From NCBI RefSeq assembly GCF_033705735.1, contig NZ_CP131130.1, positions 62,001 through 126,000 of the forward strand: DNA of 64,000 bases, given 5' to 3'. The notes beneath the pieces are model-generated. The model made no database searches. It was not told where the DNA came from and was given only the letters and a program-made list of their open reading frames with translations. Position 1 is the stretch's first letter. The number at the start of each line of letters is the position of its first letter. This DNA comes from Shinella zoogloeoides. Lineage in GTDB: Bacteria; Pseudomonadota; Alphaproteobacteria; Rhizobiales; Rhizobiaceae. This document shows, piece by piece, positions 44,759 to 52,882 of this stretch. Made by a program: the position numbers and the translations under genes.

Positions 44759-45754
44759 ATGATGGCTGAAAACGCCCTGAAACTCGGTGAGCCCGGCTTT
44801 GCCGGCGACGACCATGTCCTGCCGTTCCAGGTGGAGGGCCTCGATGTGCGCGGCAGGGCCGTGCAGCTCGGCCCGATGCTCGACGGCATTCTCGGCCGGC
44901 ACGATTATCCCGCGCCCGTCGCCCGCCTTCTGGCCGAGGCGATCACGCTCACCGTGCTGCTCGGCACCTCGCTGAAATTCGAGGGCAAGCTGATCGTCCA
45001 GACCAAGGGCGACGGCCCCGTCGATCTGCTCGTCGCCGATTTCGCCGCGCCGGAGAACGTGCGCGCCTATGCCCGCTTCGACGAGGCGGCGCTGGAGGCT
45101 GCCGTCGCCGAAGGCAGGACGGAGCCGCATGAGCTGCTCGGCAAGGGCATTCTCGCCTTCACCATCGACCAGGGCGCACATACGCAGCGCTACCAGGGCA
45201 TCGTCCCGCTCGACGGCCATACGCTGGAGGAGATCGCCGGCGTCTATTTCCGCCAGTCGGAGCAGATCCCGACCAAGGTGCGCCTCGGCGTCGCCGAGCT
45301 CTACGACCGCGACGAGGCCGGCAAGGCCCGTCATCGCTGGCGGGCGGGCGGCATGGTCGCGCAGTTCCTGCCGCAGTCGCCCGAGCGCATGCGCCAAGCG
45401 GACCTTCCCGGCGGCGACGGCGACGAGGCCGGCCACAAGATCGATGACGACGACAACTGGGCGGAAGCCAAGACCATGGTCGAGACGATCGACGCCGACG
45501 AGCTGACCGATCCGAACGTCGGCACCGAACGGCTGCTCTATCGCCTCTTCCACGAGCGCGGCGTGCGCGTCTACCAGCCGCAGCAGGTCTTCGACCGCTG
45601 CTCCTGCTCGCGCGAGAAGCTGAAAGGCGTCCTTGCCGGCCTCAGCGCCGAGGAGATCGCCCATACGGCGGACGACAAGGGCGAGATCGCGGTGACCTGC
45701 GAGTTCTGCTCGACCACCTACCGCTTCGAGGCGGCGGAAGTCCTGCCGCAGTAA
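44759..45754 (+). CDS. hslO: Redox-regulated chaperone Hsp33
   Basis: Chaperone switched on by oxidation of a C-terminal zinc centre. The 331-residue product has the Hsp33 N-terminal domain and the zinc ligands CSC (in FDRCSCSREKL) and CEFC (in VTCEFCSTTYRF), the CXC-X(27-32)-CXXC arrangement of the family. A 30-residue acidic insert (about 220-245, PGGDGDEAGHKIDDDDNW) is seen before the linker. AAGGAGC precedes the double ATG start. Lies about 190 bases after argF. Confidence 0.95.
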   Translation: MMAENALKLGEPGFAGDDHVLPFQVEGLDVRGRAVQLGPMLDGILGRHDYPAPVARLLAEAITLTVLLGTSLKFEGKLIVQTKGDGPVDLLVADFAAPENVRAYARFDEAALEAAVAEGRTEPHELLGKGILAFTIDQGAHTQRYQGIVPLDGHTLEEIAGVYFRQSEQIPTKVRLGVAELYDRDEAGKARHRWRAGGMVAQFLPQSPERMRQADLPGGDGDEAGHKIDDDDNWAEAKTMVETIDADELTDPNVGTERLLYRLFHERGVRVYQPQQVFDRCSCSREKLKGVLAGLSAEEIAHTADDKGEIAVTCEFCSTTYRFEAAEVLPQ

Positions 45755-45773
45755 AGGTGTGGGGGCGATTGCC

Positions 45774-45931
45774 CCTCATCCGCCTGTCGGCACCTTCTCC
45801 CCGCAAGCGGGGAGAAGGGAAGGATGCGGCGTCTCGTTTTTCACTTGCGGCGATAATGTGAGGAAGCCGGTGCCATGGGTCTCCTTCGCCCCGCAGCCAA
45901 GGAGAAGGTGGCCGGCAGGCCGGATGAGAGG
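45774..45931. repeat. RIME-like mosaic intergenic repeat
   Basis: The left arm contains CCTCATCCGCCTGTCGGC, then CACCTTCTCC and a CCCCGC-AA-GCGGGG hairpin. The right arm GGAGAAGGTGGCCGGCAGGC ending CGGATGAGAGG is its near-inverse. Such paired arms match rhizobial intergenic mosaic elements known from general literature. The inner stem may terminate hslO transcripts. Confidence 0.7.
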
Positions 45932-45939
45932 CTACCTAC

Positions 45940-46332
45940 TCAATTCAGCGTGCGCGCCTGCCCCGGCGTATCCAGCGAGAACGCCGGAATGGCGACGTCG
46001 AAGGCCTCGCCCGTCTCCGCTTCCATGCGATACCGCCCGAACATGATGCCCGACGGCGTTTCCAGCGGGCAGCCGGAGGAATATTCGTAGGTATCGCCCG
46101 GCCGAAGCACCGGCTGCTCGCCGATGACGCCCGGCCCGTTGACTTCGTCCACCTGTCCGTTCTGGTCGGTAATGTGCCAGTAGCGCGTCATCAGTCGCAC
46201 CGCGACGTCGGAATGGTTGGAGATGACGACGCGGTATCCCCAGACATAGCGGCTGTCGTCGGGATCGGACTGATCGGCCAGATAATATGGCTCTACGGTC
46301 ACTTCGATGTCGCGGGTCAGCGCACGATACAT
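45940..46332 (-). CDS. apaG: ApaG/DUF525 family protein
   Basis: A 130-residue fibronectin-III-like protein (ApaG/PDB 2F1E-type fold by family). The N-terminus has the typical [18 protein letters not shown]. The conserved pattern [20 protein letters not shown] appears in the middle, as does [20 protein letters not shown]. ApaG is associated with divalent-cation (Co2+/Mg2+) phenotypes in enterobacteria; the biochemical role is uncertain. The start at 46332 gives the standard length, and metZ ends about 120 bases away on the same strand. Confidence 0.95.
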   Translation of the reverse strand: MYRALTRDIEVTVEPYYLADQSDPDDSRYVWGYRVVISNHSDVAVRLMTRYWHITDQNGQVDEVNGPGVIGEQPVLRPGDTYEYSSGCPLETPSGIMFGRYRMEAETGEAFDVAIPAFSLDTPGQARTLN

Positions 46333-46399
46333 GGGAATGCCTTGGAATTTATTAGGCCCAGCTATTCTACAGGAATGTGGCTGCGTCAAGAACATGCAA

Positions 46400-46433
46400 A
46401 GAAGGCACCGGCCGCCCTGGCCGGTGCCTTTCC
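46400..46433 (-). terminator. Terminator after metZ
   Basis: On the minus strand AAGGCACCGGCC / GGCCGGTGCCTT (12 pairs) is followed by CTTT, starting about 25 bases beyond the metZ stop. Confidence 0.8.
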
Positions 46434-46455
46434 ATCGTTTCCTTGATGGCGCGGT

Positions 46456-47640
46456 TTACGCCCCGACTTTGGCAAGCGCCCGCGCGAAATCCTCCAGCAG
46501 GTCCTCGCTGTCCTCGATGCCGGCGGAGAAGCGCACGGTGCCGGGCGAGATGCCGAGTTCGGCACGGGCCTCGTCCGTCAGGTTCTTGTGCGTCGTCGTG
46601 GCGGGATGCGTGATGAGGCTCTTTGCGTCGCCGAGATTGTTGGAGATCTTCACGACCTCCAGCGCATCCTGCAGCGCGAAGGCCGCATCCTTGCCGCCCT
46701 TCAGCTCGAAGCAGACGAGCGTCGAGCCGCCCGACATCTGCCGGGCGATGATATCCGCCTGCGGATGGTCCTTGCGGCCGGGATAGATCACGCGGGCGAC
46801 CTGGCTCTGGTCGGCGAGGAAGTCGGCGAGGCGGCTCGCATTCTCCGTCTGCTGCCTGACGCGCAGCGGCAGCGTCTCGATGCCCTTCAGCAGCGTCCAG
46901 GCGTTGAACGGCGACATGGCGGGGCCGGTGTGGCGGAAATAATCCTGCAGGTGCTCGGCGATCCATTCCTTGTCGGAGAGCACGACGCCGCCAAGGCACC
47001 GGCCCTGGCCGTCGATATGCTTGGTGGCCGAATAGACGACGATATGCGCGCCGAGCTCCAGCGGCTTCTGGAAAAGCGGGGTCGCGAAGACATTGTCGAC
47101 CACAACCTTCGCGCCGATCTGGTTGGCGAGCTTCGCCACGCCGGCGATATCGACGACTTCCAGCGTCGGGTTGGTCGGGCTTTCGAGGAAGAACACCTTG
47201 GTATTCTTCCGGATCGCCTTTTCCCAGTTGGCAAGGTCGCGGCCATCGACCAGCGTGCATTCGATGCCGTATTTCGGCGCTAGCGTCTCGACCACCCAGC
47301 GGCAGGAGCCGAAGAGCGCGCGGGCCGCGACGATATGGTCGCCGGCCTTCAGCTGGCAGAGGATGGCGGCGGCGACGGCGGCCATGCCGGAGGCGGTGGC
47401 GCGGGCGTCCTCCGCGCCTTCCAGCAGGCACATGCGCTTTTCGAACATGTCGTTGGTGGGGCTTGCATAGCGGGCGTAGATGAAGCCGTCCGTCTCGCCC
47501 TTGAAGCGGGCTTCGGCCGCCGCCGAGGTGTCGTAGACGAAGCCTTGCGTCAGGAAGATCGCCTCGGCGGTTTCGCCGTGCTGGGAGCGGGTGGTTCCGC
47601 CGTGAACGAGTTGGGTGGCCGGGCGCCAGGACTTGCTCAT
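46456..47640 (-). CDS. metZ: O-succinylhomoserine sulfhydrylase
   Basis: PLP enzyme that makes homocysteine directly from O-succinylhomoserine and sulfide. The 394-residue product belongs to the Cys/Met-metabolism PLP family. The Schiff-base Lys is in YSATKHIDGQGRCLGG (about 205-220), with the cofactor contacts YARYASPTNDMFEKR and ATASGMAAV nearer the N-terminus. A SAM-II riboswitch plus terminator lies in its leader, which supports the methionine role. MetZ-type family members can also be cystathionine gamma-synthase; the riboswitch does not separate these. Confidence 0.93.
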   Translation of the reverse strand: MSKSWRPATQLVHGGTTRSQHGETAEAIFLTQGFVYDTSAAAEARFKGETDGFIYARYASPTNDMFEKRMCLLEGAEDARATASGMAAVAAAILCQLKAGDHIVAARALFGSCRWVVETLAPKYGIECTLVDGRDLANWEKAIRKNTKVFFLESPTNPTLEVVDIAGVAKLANQIGAKVVVDNVFATPLFQKPLELGAHIVVYSATKHIDGQGRCLGGVVLSDKEWIAEHLQDYFRHTGPAMSPFNAWTLLKGIETLPLRVRQQTENASRLADFLADQSQVARVIYPGRKDHPQADIIARQMSGGSTLVCFELKGGKDAAFALQDALEVVKISNNLGDAKSLITHPATTTHKNLTDEARAELGISPGTVRFSAGIEDSEDLLEDFARALAKVGA

Positions 47641-47656
47641 GTGATCGTGCCTTCAA

Positions 47657-47690
47657 ACAAAAAAACCGGCCGCGTAAGCAGGCCGGTTTG
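47657..47690 (-). terminator. Leader terminator downstream of the SAM-II aptamer
   Basis: On the minus strand AAACCGGCC / GGCCGGTTT closes a nine-base loop and is followed by a run of T, between the aptamer and the metZ start. It may be the expression platform for attenuation. Confidence 0.8.
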
Positions 47691-47701
47691 TCACCCGGCC
47701 T

Positions 47702-47753
47702 TTTTAGCTACTTGTTTTACGTGGCTGCAAGCCGGCCGGCCAAATCACCACGG
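47702..47753 (-). ncRNA. SAM-II riboswitch
   Basis: On the minus strand the leader holds the conserved SAM-II parts in order: CGTGGTGATTTG, then a short variable loop, CGGCTTGCAGCCACG, and AAACAAGTAGCTAAA. The P1 stem pairs CGTGG with CCACG and the pseudoknot parts are in place. SAM-II is known in alphaproteobacteria ahead of methionine genes, where bound S-adenosylmethionine lowers expression. It lies about 60 bases upstream of metZ. Confidence 0.93.
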
Positions 47754-47840
47754 GATAATCTGCTAATACTGCGGCCCCGCGCTTGCGTCAATTGCCGGCA
47801 TTTGGTTTTGTGCCAGCCCTCTGAGAGGGACGGTACGACC

Positions 47841-48947
47841 ATGGCTTCTGCGACGCGCAGCACGGGCATTCTGGCGGACAACGCCATTCGCGGCTTGTTC
47901 GAGAGCGGCAGGCTGAAGAGCGAGGCGGCGCTGGACGGCGACCAGATCCAGCCGGCAAGCCTCGACCTGCGCCTCGGCGCGAAGGCGTTTCGCGTGCGCG
48001 CCAGCTTCCTGCCGGGCCCCTCCCATCTCGTCGCCGACAAGCTCGACCGACTGCAACTCCACGTCATCGACCTTTCCGAGGGCGCGGTGCTGGAAACCGG
48101 CTGCGTCTACATCGTACCGCTGATGGAAAGCCTCGACCTGCCGGCGGACCTCGCCGCCTCGGCGAACCCCAAGAGCTCCACCGGCCGTCTCGACATCTTC
48201 ACCCGCGTCATCACCGACCGCGCGCAGGAATTCGACAAGATCCCGGCCGGCTATTCCGGCCCGCTCTATCTGGAAATCTCGCCGCGCACCTTCCCCATCG
48301 TCGTGCGCCGCGGCTCGCGCCTGTCGCAGATCCGTTTCCGCAGCGGCAATGCCCTGCTCGGCGAAAGCGAGCTGCTGGCGCTGCATGCCTCGGACACGCT
48401 CGTCGCCAGCGAGACGCCGAACGTCTCCGGCGGCGGCATCGCGCTTTCCATCGACCTCAAGGGCACCGGCCCGGACGGGCTCATCGGCTATCGCGGCAAG
48501 CACCACACCTCCGTCGTCGACGTCGATCGCAAGAACCAGCACGACATCTACGATTTCTGGGAGCCGCTGTTCAGCCGTGGCCGCAACGAGCTGATCCTCG
48601 ATCCGGACGAGTTCTACATCCTCGTCTCGCGCGAGGCCGTGCATGTCCCGCCGCTCTATGCCGCCGAGATGACGCCCTTCGACCCGCTCGTCGGCGAGTT
48701 CCGCGTCCACTATGCCGGCTTCTTCGATCCAGGCTTCGGCCACGCCCCCGCCGGCGGCTCCGGCAGCCGCGCGGTGCTGGAGGTGCGCAGCCATGAGGTG
48801 CCCTTCATCCTGGAACACGGCCAGATCGTCGGCCGCCTCGTCTACGAGCACATGCTGAACGCCCCCGAAGGGCTCTACGGCTCCGGCCTCGGCTCCAACT
48901 ACCAGGCGCAGGGTCTCAAGCTCTCCAAGCATTTCCGCGCCGGCTGA
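47841..48947 (+). CDS. dcd: 2'-Deoxycytidine 5'-triphosphate deaminase, two-module form
   Basis: Expected to deaminate dCTP to dUTP for thymidylate synthesis. The 368-residue product is about twice the length of E. coli Dcd. The first half has the dUTPase-fold motif ASANPKSSTGRLDIFTRV, with DRAQEFDKIPAGYSGPLYLE after it. The second half repeats the fold less closely (GGSGSRAVLEVRSHEVPFIL). Long dCTP deaminases of this kind are common in Rhizobiales. I chose the ATG at 47841. It is divergent from metZ and starts near the metZ leader. Confidence 0.85.
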   Translation: MASATRSTGILADNAIRGLFESGRLKSEAALDGDQIQPASLDLRLGAKAFRVRASFLPGPSHLVADKLDRLQLHVIDLSEGAVLETGCVYIVPLMESLDLPADLAASANPKSSTGRLDIFTRVITDRAQEFDKIPAGYSGPLYLEISPRTFPIVVRRGSRLSQIRFRSGNALLGESELLALHASDTLVASETPNVSGGGIALSIDLKGTGPDGLIGYRGKHHTSVVDVDRKNQHDIYDFWEPLFSRGRNELILDPDEFYILVSREAVHVPPLYAAEMTPFDPLVGEFRVHYAGFFDPGFGHAPAGGSGSRAVLEVRSHEVPFILEHGQIVGRLVYEHMLNAPEGLYGSGLGSNYQAQGLKLSKHFRAG

Positions 48948-48978
48948 GACCGGTCTTTTCGCCCTTTACAATGAAGTT

Positions 48979-48986
48979 AAACGTTT
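48979..48986. promoter_or_regulatory. LacI-type operator ahead of the lacI-like gene
   Basis: AAACGTTT, within GTTAAACGTTTTTAT, lies 67 bases upstream of the regulator start. The same core occurs twice before the ABC genes at 50.3 kb, which suggests autoregulation. Confidence 0.55.
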
Positions 48987-49052
48987 TTATCGTGCGATAG
49001 GCGTTTGATGACCTTCGCGCGGGGCGAGGGAAGACGAGCCAGACGGGACGCG

Positions 49053-50078
49053 ATGCCAAGACCCACGATCAAGACCATCGCGCAGGAGACGGGCCTTTCG
49101 ATCGCCACCGTATCGAAGGCGCTGAACGACAGCCCGCAGGTGCGGCCGGAAACGCGCGCCATCGTGGTGGCTGCCGCTGAGCGCGTCGGCTACCAGCTCA
49201 ACATGCATGGCGTGCAGCTGCGCACCGGCAAGACCTACCAGGTCGCCGCCATCATGACCGCGCCTGGCCCCAAGCAGAACGAATGGGAGGGCGTCGAATA
49301 CGCCCAGCTCCTCAGCGGCATTTCCTGGGCGCTGGAGGAAAGCCCCTACCGCGTCTCGCTCTATGCCGTGCGCAATTTCGAGGAGAGCCTCGCCACCATC
49401 CGCCAGATCGTCTCCTTGAAGAAAGCCGACGGCATCATCGTCTCCGGCACCCGAGCGGACGACCCGCGCGTGCGCATCATGCAGGAGGCGGATTTCCCCT
49501 TCGTCACCTACGGCATCACGCTGCACAATGCCCCGCATGCCTTCGTCGATGCCGACAACGACCGGATGATCCGCCACTCGGTCGCCCGCCTCGCCGAACG
49601 CGGCCACCGCCGCATCGCCCTGATCAATCCCATGGCCGAGCTCAGCTACGCTATCGTCCGCCTGGAAGCCTACCGAGAGGCCCTCGAAGCCGCCGGCCTC
49701 CCGTTCGACCCCGCCCTTATCGCCCACGGCCACCTGACGCCCGCCTTCGGCCGCGAGAACGTGCTTGCAATGTCCGCCCTGCCGAACCCGCCGACCGCCT
49801 ATATCTGCGCCAACGAAGCCTCGGCCCTCGGCGCCTTCTCCGGCTTCCACGAACACGGCCTCGTCCACGGCCGCGACGCGGTGATCAACGCGACCGACGA
49901 CCTCAATGTCAGCCAGTACTTCGCCCCGCCGATCACCACCTATTACCTGCCGATCCACGAGCCGAGCGAACTGCTCGGCCGATACATCCTGCGCCGCATG
50001 GAAGGCGAGCCCCCCGAGGCTCTGCAGGCGCTCATCATGCCCCAGCTGATCGAACGCTCCGGCGACCGGCTCGCTTGA
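49053..50078 (+). CDS. LacI-family transcriptional regulator
   Basis: A 341-residue repressor. The LacI helix-turn-helix (about 4-28) reads TIKTIAQETGLSIATVSKAL, with the hinge helix TRAIVVAAAERVGYQLN. The periplasmic-binding-protein-like effector domain fills the rest. I chose the ATG at 49053, which puts the helix-turn-helix at the very start, as in LacI. The probable targets are itself and the ABC/SDR/GH42 genes, because a shared AAACGTTT core lies upstream of each. Effector not known; a galactoside or another sugar is suggested by the downstream GH42 gene. Confidence 0.93.
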   Translation: MPRPTIKTIAQETGLSIATVSKALNDSPQVRPETRAIVVAAAERVGYQLNMHGVQLRTGKTYQVAAIMTAPGPKQNEWEGVEYAQLLSGISWALEESPYRVSLYAVRNFEESLATIRQIVSLKKADGIIVSGTRADDPRVRIMQEADFPFVTYGITLHNAPHAFVDADNDRMIRHSVARLAERGHRRIALINPMAELSYAIVRLEAYREALEAAGLPFDPALIAHGHLTPAFGRENVLAMSALPNPPTAYICANEASALGAFSGFHEHGLVHGRDAVINATDDLNVSQYFAPPITTYYLPIHEPSELLGRYILRRMEGEPPEALQALIMPQLIERSGDRLA

Positions 50079-50123
50079 CACGCTTCGCGAACTGTTGGAT
50101 GGATGCGCCATCGGCGCTGCCCT

Positions 50124-50197
50124 GCGGGTATGATGTAATGGTAGCCTGTCAGCTTCCCAAGCTGAACGCGCGGGTTCGATTCCCGCTACCCGCTCCA
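50124..50197 (+). tRNA. tRNA-Gly (anticodon CCC)
   Basis: The 74-base cloverleaf has acceptor arms GCGGGTA / TACCCGC, an anticodon stem TCAGC / GCTGA with loop TTCCCAA (anticodon CCC), and T-loop GTTCGATTC, with an encoded CCA. Decodes GGG. It lies between the LacI gene and its presumed target genes. Confidence 0.96.
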
Positions 50198-50284
50198 GCC
50201 GCCTGTCTTTCTTCCTTTCTCACCTGAAGCCGTTGATTTTCCCACGCCTATAGCGCGTGCATCCCTTCGTACCGCTCAAAATAA

Positions 50285-50314
50285 AAACGTTTATATTTCT
50301 TCTTGAAAACGTTT
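50285..50314. promoter_or_regulatory. Tandem LacI-type operators before the ABC genes
   Basis: Two copies of AAACGTTT (50285-50292 and 50307-50314), each in the context AAACGTTTATAT, have centres 22 bases apart, two DNA turns. A weaker ACCGTTT half-site follows at 50327. They lie about 105-130 bases upstream of the binding-protein start. Confidence 0.6.
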
Positions 50315-50416
50315 ATATTCCTTGTTACCGTTTTTCCAGGATGGGAGGAGGGTGCCTGTCCGTGGGATTTGTCGAGTGTCTGCCGCTGTGGCGGAGCCGA
50401 TGTTGAGGAGGAAGAG

Positions 50417-51163
50417 ATGAGGAAATTCGTTGCAACGCTTGCGCTTGCCGCTCTCGTGGCGGGCGGTGCCCATGCGGCCGATCTTGGCGGCAAGCTGCTG
50501 AAGGTCGGGTCCGACACGACTTCGCCGCCGATGGAGAGCGTCGACACGGCGACCGGCCAGATCGTCGGCTTCGACGTCGACGTGGTCAATGCCGTCTGCG
50601 CCAAGATCAATTGCCAGGCCGAATTCGTGACGACGGGCTGGGACGGCATCTTCGCCGCGCTCGACCAGGGCAGTTTCGATCTCGTCGCCTCCGGTGTCTC
50701 GATCACCGACGAGCGCAAGAAGGCGATGGACTTCTCCGATCCCTACATCATCAACAGCCAGGCCGTGCTGACGCGCGCCGAGGACCAGGGCATCACGCTC
50801 GACAAGTTCAAGGCCGAGGGCCGCAAGCTCTCCGCCCAGGCCAACACGACGGACGCGCAGGTCGCCGAAGGCGTGGTCGGCAAGGAGAATGTCGCGGCCT
50901 ATGACAGCTTCAGCGCCGCCATCATCGCGCTCAAGAACAAGGACGTCGACGGCGTCGTGATCAACGGTGCGAACGCCGCCGCCTATGAGCGGGAATTCGC
51001 CGGCGAACTCGTCGCCTCCATCAAGGATCTGGAATCCGACCCGCTCGGCCTCGTCTTCCGCAAGGGCGACGAGAATGTCGCGGCCTTCAACGAGGGCCTG
51101 AAGGCCATCAAGGACGACGGCACGCTCGACAAGCTGATCGCCAAGTACTGGGGCCTCAAGTAA
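50417..51163 (+). CDS. ABC transporter substrate-binding protein, family 3
   Basis: A 248-residue periplasmic binding protein. The signal peptide is about 1-20 (LALAALVAGGAHA). The two-lobed SBP family 3 fold has MESVDTATGQIVGFDVDVVN and the lobe-2 pattern LSAQANTTDAQVAEGVVGKE. The start at 50417 follows GAGGAGGAAGAG, a strong ribosome-binding site. Family 3 proteins mostly bind polar amino acids or opines; with a LacI regulator and a GH42 gene nearby the true ligand is open. Confidence 0.92.
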   Translation: MRKFVATLALAALVAGGAHAADLGGKLLKVGSDTTSPPMESVDTATGQIVGFDVDVVNAVCAKINCQAEFVTTGWDGIFAALDQGSFDLVASGVSITDERKKAMDFSDPYIINSQAVLTRAEDQGITLDKFKAEGRKLSAQANTTDAQVAEGVVGKENVAAYDSFSAAIIALKNKDVDGVVINGANAAAYEREFAGELVASIKDLESDPLGLVFRKGDENVAAFNEGLKAIKDDGTLDKLIAKYWGLK

Positions 51164-51226
51164 GGCTCGCGCGGGGGCGCCGTCTGGCGCTCCCGCTTCC
51201 TTCCCGATTGCGCCGCGGAGGCCGGA

Positions 51227-52882
51227 ATGTCGTTCGTCAGAAGCGTGAGGCCCAGCAATCTGGTGATCCTCGCCGCGCTGCCCTTCATCGTCTATCTCTT
51301 TGCCTCCTCGGGCGATTACCAGCGCGCGCTGCGCGCCATCCTCGGCATCGAGCCGGGTTCGGGCGTCTATGTGCCGGGCTTCCTGCTGCTGACGGTCGCC
51401 TTTTCCGCGGGCCTCGGCGTCCTGATCCTGTCCCAGGCGAAGGCCGCGCGACCGCGCCTGACGATCGCCACCGGCCTCGTCGCCCTCGTCGCGACGGCTG
51501 CCATTCTGGCCGGTGACCTCGTCCATCCCTTCATCGCCTCCGTGGTGGCGAACGGCGTCGATGCGTTCAAATCCGACCTCGTGGTCAAGGGCGTGACGCC
51601 CCGCCAGCTGACGGAAGCGGCCGACCTCATGGTGCGCGGCGTGGAGGGCTGGCTATGGCCGGCCTATGCCGTGCTTCTGCTCGCCGGCCTCGGCCTGCTC
51701 TTCCTCGGCAGCCGGGCGGCCGTGCCGGAGGAAAGCCTCGCGCGCCGCGCCGGCTCCTGGCTCACCGGCCTTCTCAACGGCGCGGGCCTCGTCTTCGTGC
51801 TGCTCTTCGCCCATCTCGCCTTCGCCTCGGGCCTTGCCACGACCATCCGCGCTGCCATCGCGGCCTATATCCTCGCCGCCATTCTCGGCCTCGTCTGGGT
51901 GGGGCTCTTGAAGCTGCGTTATACGCGCCGCAACCTCGTCACCTTCGCCGCACTGGCGGCCATCTTCGCCACGCTTTCGGCCTGGTTCCTGCTGCAGCCG
52001 AAGGATGGCTACGTGCTGGCCGGCACGCTGGAAGGCAAGGTCGGCATCGTCACCAACACGCCCTCCGGTCTCATCAGCGCCGTGCGCTTCGGCCAGTACG
52101 AGGGCGGCCCGACGACCGAGACGCCGGTGCGCACTTTCGTCACTCCGCAGCAGGCCATCGAGGCCATCGGCAAGAAGGAAGATGTCAGCGGCGCCTTGCT
52201 GCCGTCGGCCTCCGTTCCCGCCGACTGGCCGCGCCTCTGGCAGGTCGAGGCGCTGAACGACCGCGACCGCGCCACCGGTATCACATTCGCCGTCATCGCC
52301 ATCATCCTTGGCCTGCTCACCTTCGGCGGCTTCCTGCATCGCCGCCATCCGCTGTCCATCGGCTCGGAATTCGTCGTCGATACGATCCGCGGCATCCCCA
52401 TGCTCGTCATCGTGCTCTATGTCGGCCTGCCGCTATCGGGCGCGCTGAAGGATGCGACGGCCGGCGTCTTCGATCCGCCGAACCTGATGCGCGGCATCGT
52501 CGCCATGGCGCTCGCCTATTCGGCCTATCTCGCGGAAATCTTCCGCTCGGGCATCAACGCCATTCCGGCGGGCCAGATCGAGGCGGCGGGAAGCCTCGGG
52601 CTGAACCGCTGGCAGACGGCGCGGCTCGTCATCCTGCCGCAGGCCTTCCGCATCGTCATCCCGCCGCTCGGCAACGAGCTGATCGCGATCCTGAAGGACA
52701 CCTCGCTGCTCTCCATCCTGTCGATCCGCGACATCACGCAGCGCATGCGCGAGTTCCAGTCGGCGAGCTTCCTGCCGTTCGCGCCCTACAATTCGGCGGC
52801 GATCCTCTACATCCTGCTGACGCTCGCGGCCGCCAGCCTCATCAGCCTCATCGAGAAGAAATATGACGTCAAGCACCGCTGA
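51227..52882 (+). CDS. Amino-acid-type ABC permease with a large N-terminal extension
   Basis: A 551-residue protein, more than twice the usual 220-250 residues of this permease class. The C-terminal 200 residues are the normal HisM/GlnP-like core, with IRGIPMLVIVLYVGLPLSG and the EAA loop EAAGSLGLNRWQTARLVILP. Before it lie about seven additional membrane helices (within 1-255). A soluble stretch follows (about 256-345) with GTLEGKVGIVTNTPSGLIS and AIEAIGKKEDVSGALLP, which resembles lobe 2 of a solute-binding protein. No ATPase gene is present nearby. Its 3' end overlaps the SDR gene by 20 bases. Confidence 0.85.
   Translation: MSFVRSVRPSNLVILAALPFIVYLFASSGDYQRALRAILGIEPGSGVYVPGFLLLTVAFSAGLGVLILSQAKAARPRLTIATGLVALVATAAILAGDLVHPFIASVVANGVDAFKSDLVVKGVTPRQLTEAADLMVRGVEGWLWPAYAVLLLAGLGLLFLGSRAAVPEESLARRAGSWLTGLLNGAGLVFVLLFAHLAFASGLATTIRAAIAAYILAAILGLVWVGLLKLRYTRRNLVTFAALAAIFATLSAWFLLQPKDGYVLAGTLEGKVGIVTNTPSGLISAVRFGQYEGGPTTETPVRTFVTPQQAIEAIGKKEDVSGALLPSASVPADWPRLWQVEALNDRDRATGITFAVIAIILGLLTFGGFLHRRHPLSIGSEFVVDTIRGIPMLVIVLYVGLPLSGALKDATAGVFDPPNLMRGIVAMALAYSAYLAEIFRSGINAIPAGQIEAAGSLGLNRWQTARLVILPQAFRIVIPPLGNELIAILKDTSLLSILSIRDITQRMREFQSASFLPFAPYNSAAILYILLTLAAASLISLIEKKYDVKHR

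Noticed and set aside
45774..45931. Repeat arms taken as a CRISPR-like array
   Set aside because: Only two inverse arms, no regular direct repeats or spacers, and no cas genes.
50124..50197. tRNA-Gly as an integration site
   Set aside because: I found no duplicate of the tRNA 3' end and no integrase in the flanking genes.
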